Shown here: one piece after another, positions 8,376 to 11,000 of the stretch
Position numbering within the stretch: the stretch's first letter is position 1
How the letters are laid out: each line of letters begins with the position of its first letter
NCBI GenBank assembly: GCA_016987375.1
Contig: PJRA01000005.1
Span: 3,673,144 to 3,684,143, forward strand
Source of the DNA: Brachionus koreanus
Lineage: Eukaryota > Rotifera > Eurotatoria > Ploima > Brachionidae
Length of the DNA stretch: 11,000 nt
Reading direction: 5' to 3'
Notes under the pieces: generated by a model
Database searches by the model: none
What the model was told of the DNA's origin: nothing
Seen by the model: only the letters and a program-made list of their open reading frames with translations
Translations under genes and position numbers: made by a program

Positions 8376-8403
8376 AAAACCCAAGGGGTTTTTTAGACCC
8401 CTT
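8376..8403. repeat. Overlapping, mutually exclusive inverted repeats
   Basis: AAAACCC (8376-8382) pairs with GGGTTTT (8386-8392), while AAGGGGT (8383-8389) pairs with ACCCCTT (8397-8403). The two stems share GGGT, so only one can form at a time. This is a short G/C-rich island in A/T-rich DNA. Confidence 0.35.
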
Positions 8404-8445
8404 TTTATAAAATTTAAACTAAAACATTTTTTGATAGAAATTAAA

Positions 8446-8481
8446 TTTAGTATATAAAATGAGTTTGAGAAAATGAATTGC
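8446..8481 (+). repeat. Orphan exact copy of the death-domain gene core promoter (copy 2)
   Basis: These 36 nt are identical to 7273-7308, including the TATA box and both early ATGs. The flanks on each side differ at once. The ATG at 8473 opens only ten codons (MNCHSTSKIL then stop), and no second death-domain coding sequence follows, so the copy appears to have been severed from its gene or duplicated alone. Confidence 0.6.
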
Positions 8482-8547
8482 CATTCCACATCTAAAATAT
8501 TATAACTGTTTTTTAAATTTTGTAGAAATTATTTTTTTAATATTGCT

Positions 8548-8880
8548 TTAAAAGTACCACTTCTGCTTGCCAAACTTGGTTTTTTGTTTTCTTTTGGTAT
8601 TGTCTAACATTTCAATCAGCATTGACTTAATTTCATCCATTTTCATATGTAATAATGCCTAAATTATATTTTAAATAAAATAAATAAATAAATTCGACTT
8701 CCTTTTTAAGCCTTAAATAGAAAAATAAAATTTTATTCACATAAATTCAATTAATACTTCATAGCTTTCCTTTTCAGTTGTAAACGTCTGTTCATTATCG
8801 ATATGTACTTCCTTGAGAAATGTGTCAAGTATGCTCAAATTTTCATTTAAACTTGTTTTAATGAAAAAATGATTGAGCAT
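8548..8880 (-). CDS. Possible small two-exon gene or gene 3' end (77 aa)
   Basis: Exon A, 8880-8758, reads from ATG through LSILDTFLKEVHIDNEQ to KESYE. A 99-nt candidate intron (GTATTA...TTTAG, 8757-8659, phase 0) follows. Exon B, 8658-8548, reads LLHMKMDEIKSMLIEML, then a basic tail ending FGKQKWYF and TAA. Both exons are more G/C-rich than the intron, and the join keeps one frame, which supports the model. Exon B forms an amphipathic helix plus a Lys-rich end. The start is doubtful: the ATG lies inside the end of a decayed LINE reverse-transcriptase segment read in another frame, so exon A may be LINE-derived or the true 5' part may have been lost. No family recognised. Confidence 0.35.
8673..8693 (+). 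repeat. (AAAT)n simple repeat
   Basis: AAAT-type units on the + strand, inside the candidate intron of the small minus-strand frame. They resemble the tails of LINE 3' ends elsewhere in the window, but there is no hairpin beside them. Confidence 0.4.
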
Positions 8881-9110
8881 CCCAATACACAAATTTTTTC
8901 TTGAGCATACCAAGCATGTTATTGGCTTTTATAACACAGCTATCAATTTCATTCCATTTGAGTTTGTTACACCAAATTCGCGCTCAGTAGTCCAGCGCTT
9001 CAACCACTCAACCATCTTGTCAATGTCATCTTGAATTAGCATTTGATCACTTGTATTTCTAATGACACTAATCAATTTGCTGTCATCCGCTTATGTGTAG
9101 AAATCACTAC
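8858..9110 (-). pseudogene. Decayed LINE reverse transcriptase (copy 2)
   Basis: On the minus strand, DFYT, a TAA (9093-9091) and ADDSKLISVIRN (from 9090) mark the YADD catalytic box, with its Tyr codon replaced by a stop. IQDDIDKMVEWLKRW follows, as in LINE reverse transcriptases. At about 8981-8968 the frame shifts by one and roughly 50 residues of the usual sequence are missing. The match resumes as NKLKWNEIDSCVIKANNMLGMLKKKFVYWDA, the LKW...KAN-LG block, and stops at TAA (8860-8858). It is therefore an internally deleted, frameshifted, 5'- and 3'-truncated copy. Copy 1 at the left end of the window covers the same region in the other orientation but is clearly diverged from it. Confidence 0.78.
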
Positions 9111-9119
9111 TCTCTGTTT

Positions 9120-9360
9120 TCTATCTTGAGTAGTGTTGTGCCTCTTTAGGAAAAGTTTAAAAAAAGATATTTGAGCTCAAATTTTATTTATTCGTCTGCT
9201 ACAAATTATTCATTAAAATTAAAATAAACTAAGAGTTAGACATATCATTTTAAAAAGCATTTAATTCTGTTTATATTAACAAATGATATGACTTATTTTT
9301 CAGAATTACAATGATGCCAAAAAATTTGAATTTTTTGACACAAAATTTTTCTTTTTTTTT
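9120..9360. other. AT-rich spacer with one long-looped inverted repeat
   Basis: No gene seen. CATATCATTT (9241-9250) and AAATGATATG (9281-9290) are perfect 10-bp inverted repeats separated by 30 nt. Confidence 0.45.
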
Positions 9361-9365
9361 TTAAT

Positions 9366-9415
9366 TTTTATCTTATATCGCCTTGAAAGGCGGTTAATGA
9401 AATAAATAATATTAA
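9366..9415 (+). mobile_element. LINE-like 3' end: hairpin plus AAAT-rich tail (copy A)
   Basis: A T-rich lead is followed by TATCGCCTT-GA-AAGGCGGTTAATG (stem CGCCTT 9379-9384 with AAGGCG 9387-9392), then an AAATAAATAA tail. The same arrangement occurs at 10872-10932 on the other strand. A short stem-loop followed by an A/T microsatellite is the usual 3' end of several LINE clades, where the reverse transcriptase recognises it. Assignment to a LINE is inferred from structure and from the reverse-transcriptase relics in the window. Confidence 0.5.
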
Positions 9416-9690
9416 TATTAATAAAGTTTTAATTAAAATGAAAAATTTAAATTATTTTAATATCATCACGTGCTTAATATAAATTTTAACATTTATTTCA
9501 GTACTTTGCAAGCTTTTTATAATCATGTTCTATCCAAAAAAAATTTTTCTACACATAAGACTCAGTGAACAAAATGATTTGAATTTTATTCCCATTTTAA
9601 AAAAGCAAATAGTCAAAAATAAGGTTTTTGTGTAGTAAAACTACATTTATACTTGAGTTTCCATTACTAAATTAATTCTAGGCTTTCAAG
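9416..9690. other. AT-rich spacer
   Basis: No gene or repeat recognised. A CACGTG E-box-type hexamer occurs near 9467, with nothing to connect it to a promoter. Confidence 0.5.
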
Positions 9691-9693
9691 TAT

Positions 9694-10051
9694 TAAGATT
9701 TAAATCAGATTTTGAGAATTGATAAAACGGCATACGAGCGAACCTTAACAAAGATGTTTACTCAAAGTGTTTTGCGTTTGCCTTACAAGAAGAGGGGTAA
9801 AAACTCGATATCGGAATCTTGCAATGGGAAAAATCTAAAGAATGTTTATACAGTACGGCACACATTTTTAGACCCCTTTCAACATAAAAATGAGGGATAA
9901 GAAGATCAACTCGATGCAGTTACCTATGTGTCAGGTCGTGTCTGTCGATTAAAACGTATAGGAAAAAAGATAAATGCTATACTTCATTATCCAGTTAGAT
10001 TACATAAGACAAATAATTTTTCACAGTCTTCCCTTGAAATTTTGAAATTCT
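9694..10051 (+). pseudogene. Unrecognised coding-like relic interrupted by one stop
   Basis: One + frame stays open from after a TAA near 9693 to TAA at 9898-9900, then on in the same frame to a TAA near 10050, about 118 codons with a single internal stop. It includes IDKTAYERTLTKMFTQSVL, KNVYTVRHTFLDPFQHKNE and, after the stop, AVTYVSGRVCRLKRIGKKI and NAILHYPVRLHKTNNFSQS. There is no convincing ATG at the start. The region is more G/C-rich than its flanks and rich in Arg, Lys, Tyr and His. A decayed transposon ORF or gene fragment is the likeliest reading; I recognise no motif. Confidence 0.35.
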
Positions 10052-10054
10052 AAA

Positions 10055-10500
10055 AAATCTAATTATATTTGAATTTCCTTTTTTGAGCTAAAATAATTTG
10101 GCAAATTTTTTATTGAAAATTTTTGTTTTTTATTAAAATCTACATAAATCAAAAAAGATATATTCATATGAAAAATCTTTTCAAAAGATACGAGCATTTA
10201 AAAATTTTCAAAACGAGTCAAATGACTCGTTTGGTACTTCAAAATTCACTAAGTCGTTTTTAGTTCTGACAGCAAATATCATACCTTCCTTTGAAAAATA
10301 TTCTTAATTTTAGTTCATTGAAAAGTCCAAATTCATATCAAACCCTAGTCCCAGTTTTATTTTAATTATATTTTTTTCTAGATTAATATAAAGCCCTAGT
10401 GTAGTTTAAATGTTTATTTTTGTACCCCCATGAGTTTAAATATAAAAATTAATGACGATATATCAATTTATCGATGGCATTCATTCTGGTGAAGAGTTAA
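10055..10500. other. AT-rich spacer containing a 22-nt palindrome
   Basis: No gene seen. The one structured item is the palindrome at 10211-10232, listed separately. Confidence 0.5.
10211..10232. repeat. 22-nt palindrome with TGACTC half-sites
   Basis: AAACGAGTCA (10211-10220) and TGACTCGTTT (10223-10232) are perfect complements separated by AA. Each arm holds GAGTCA/TGACTC, the half-site bound by bZIP (AP-1-like) factors. It could be a binding site or a cruciform; no adjacent gene is evident. Confidence 0.45.
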
Positions 10501-10519
10501 TAGGCTTAATGAGATCAGT

Positions 10520-10754
10520 ATGCATGTGATGAATGAGAACGATTCAGATAATGAAGATGGCAAGATTTTGTTTACTTTATTTTTAGTTTTCAATTTTAAA
10601 TTTAAAATTTAAAATTTAAATTAATACTCTTTTATAATTAATCGATCCATTTTCCAGCCCAATTCAAGAGTTTTTGAAAAAAATTCGGCCAGCTTTTGGA
10701 CCGGTATTTAGAGATCGTCTTCAAAGTCTATTATTAATGATAAAGGGCCGATAG
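10520..10754 (+). CDS. Possible small spliced gene (48 aa) or gene remnant
   Basis: Exon 1, 10520-10569, starts ATG and reads MHVMNENDSDNEDGKI. A candidate 88-nt intron (GTTTAC...TTCCAG, 10570-10657, phase 2) contains extreme A/T repeats. Exon 2, 10658-10754, reads IQEFLKKIRPAFGPVFRDR, then LQSLLLMIKGR and TAG. The polypyrimidine-plus-CAG acceptor is good; the GTTTAC donor is weak. The acidic head followed by an amphipathic basic segment looks protein-like, but length and donor leave doubt. It may be the 3' remnant of a larger gene. No family recognised. Confidence 0.3.
10591..10622. repeat. TTTAAAATTT tandem/palindromic A/T repeat
   Basis: Repeated AAATTTAAAATTT units that are self-complementary. 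They lie within the candidate intron of the small + strand gene. Confidence 0.5.
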
Positions 10755-10871
10755 TAAAAGTTCACCACAAATTTATTAAATCTAGAACAAATATTATATG
10801 AATTATATCAAAAATATTAAAAACAACACAAATGATGAATATCAGAACAAATTTAATATTTTATTAACAGA

Positions 10872-10932
10872 AAATAAAAATTTATTTTATTTATTTATTT
10901 ATTCAATTGACGCCTTAAGGCGATGTAAAAAA
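10872..10932 (-). mobile_element. LINE-like 3' end: hairpin plus AAAT-rich tail (copy B)
   Basis: Read on the minus strand: a T-rich lead, CATCGCCTTAAGGCGTCAAT (perfect 12-nt palindrome at 10922-10911), then GAATAAATAAATAAAT. It matches copy A (9366-9415) in lead, stem and tail. The rest of the element would lie beyond the right edge of the window, reading towards it. No coding sequence is visible between 10933 and 11000. Confidence 0.5.
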
Positions 10933-11000
10933 ATAAAAATGTAAATAAAAATAAGACAATGAAAGAAACATTTATGTTTGAGCAGATATTATAATTGAAA

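Noticed and set aside
1..11000. CRISPR array, operon structure, bacterial ribosome-binding sites or prophage genes
   Set aside because: None seen. The spliced animal genes and LINE relics identify the DNA as eukaryotic, so these categories do not apply.

Overview
The window looks like nuclear DNA from an AT-rich, intron-poor, compact invertebrate genome. Two genes interrupted by very short introns (49-66 nt, GT-AG) sit in long stretches of A/T-rich spacer, alongside several decayed LINE fragments. An animal-type secreted haem peroxidase and a death-domain protein place it in Metazoa. The base composition, intron size and LINE type would suit a monogonont rotifer such as Brachionus, but that is inference, since no marker gene is present.

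Layout. 1-700 holds the wreck of a LINE reverse transcriptase (+ strand), followed by a separate fragment resembling a LINE ORF1. 833-1155 (- strand) is an open, coding-looking terminal-exon-like block that I do not recognise. 1335-3591 (- strand) is a complete four-exon haem peroxidase of 699 residues with a signal peptide; every catalytic residue is readable except the usual haem-linking Asp, which is Ile. 3642-7270 has no convincing gene; it contains two tRNA-like relics, small hairpins and a poly(A) run. 7321-8073 (+ strand) is a two-exon gene for a 228-residue protein made of two death domains in tandem, with a TATA box just upstream. A 36-nt perfect copy of its core promoter lies at 8446-8481 with no matching gene behind it.

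8548-9110 (- strand) carries a second decayed LINE reverse transcriptase, running into a possible small two-exon reading frame. A LINE-like 3' end (hairpin plus AAAT-rich tail) is at 9370-9412 (+), and a matching one in the opposite orientation is at 10872-10932 (-). 9690-10054 is an unrecognised, stop-interrupted coding-like relic. 10520-10754 may be a very small spliced gene.

The peroxidase and the death-domain protein show no sign of working together: they are on opposite strands with about 3.7 kb of repeat-littered spacer between them. One would act outside the cell or in the secretory pathway (oxidative chemistry, matrix hardening or defence). The other would act in the cytoplasm as a death-fold adaptor. 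The most unusual items are the tandem death-domain protein, the peroxidase lacking the haem-ester Asp, the orphan promoter copy, and the paired LINE 3' hairpins.
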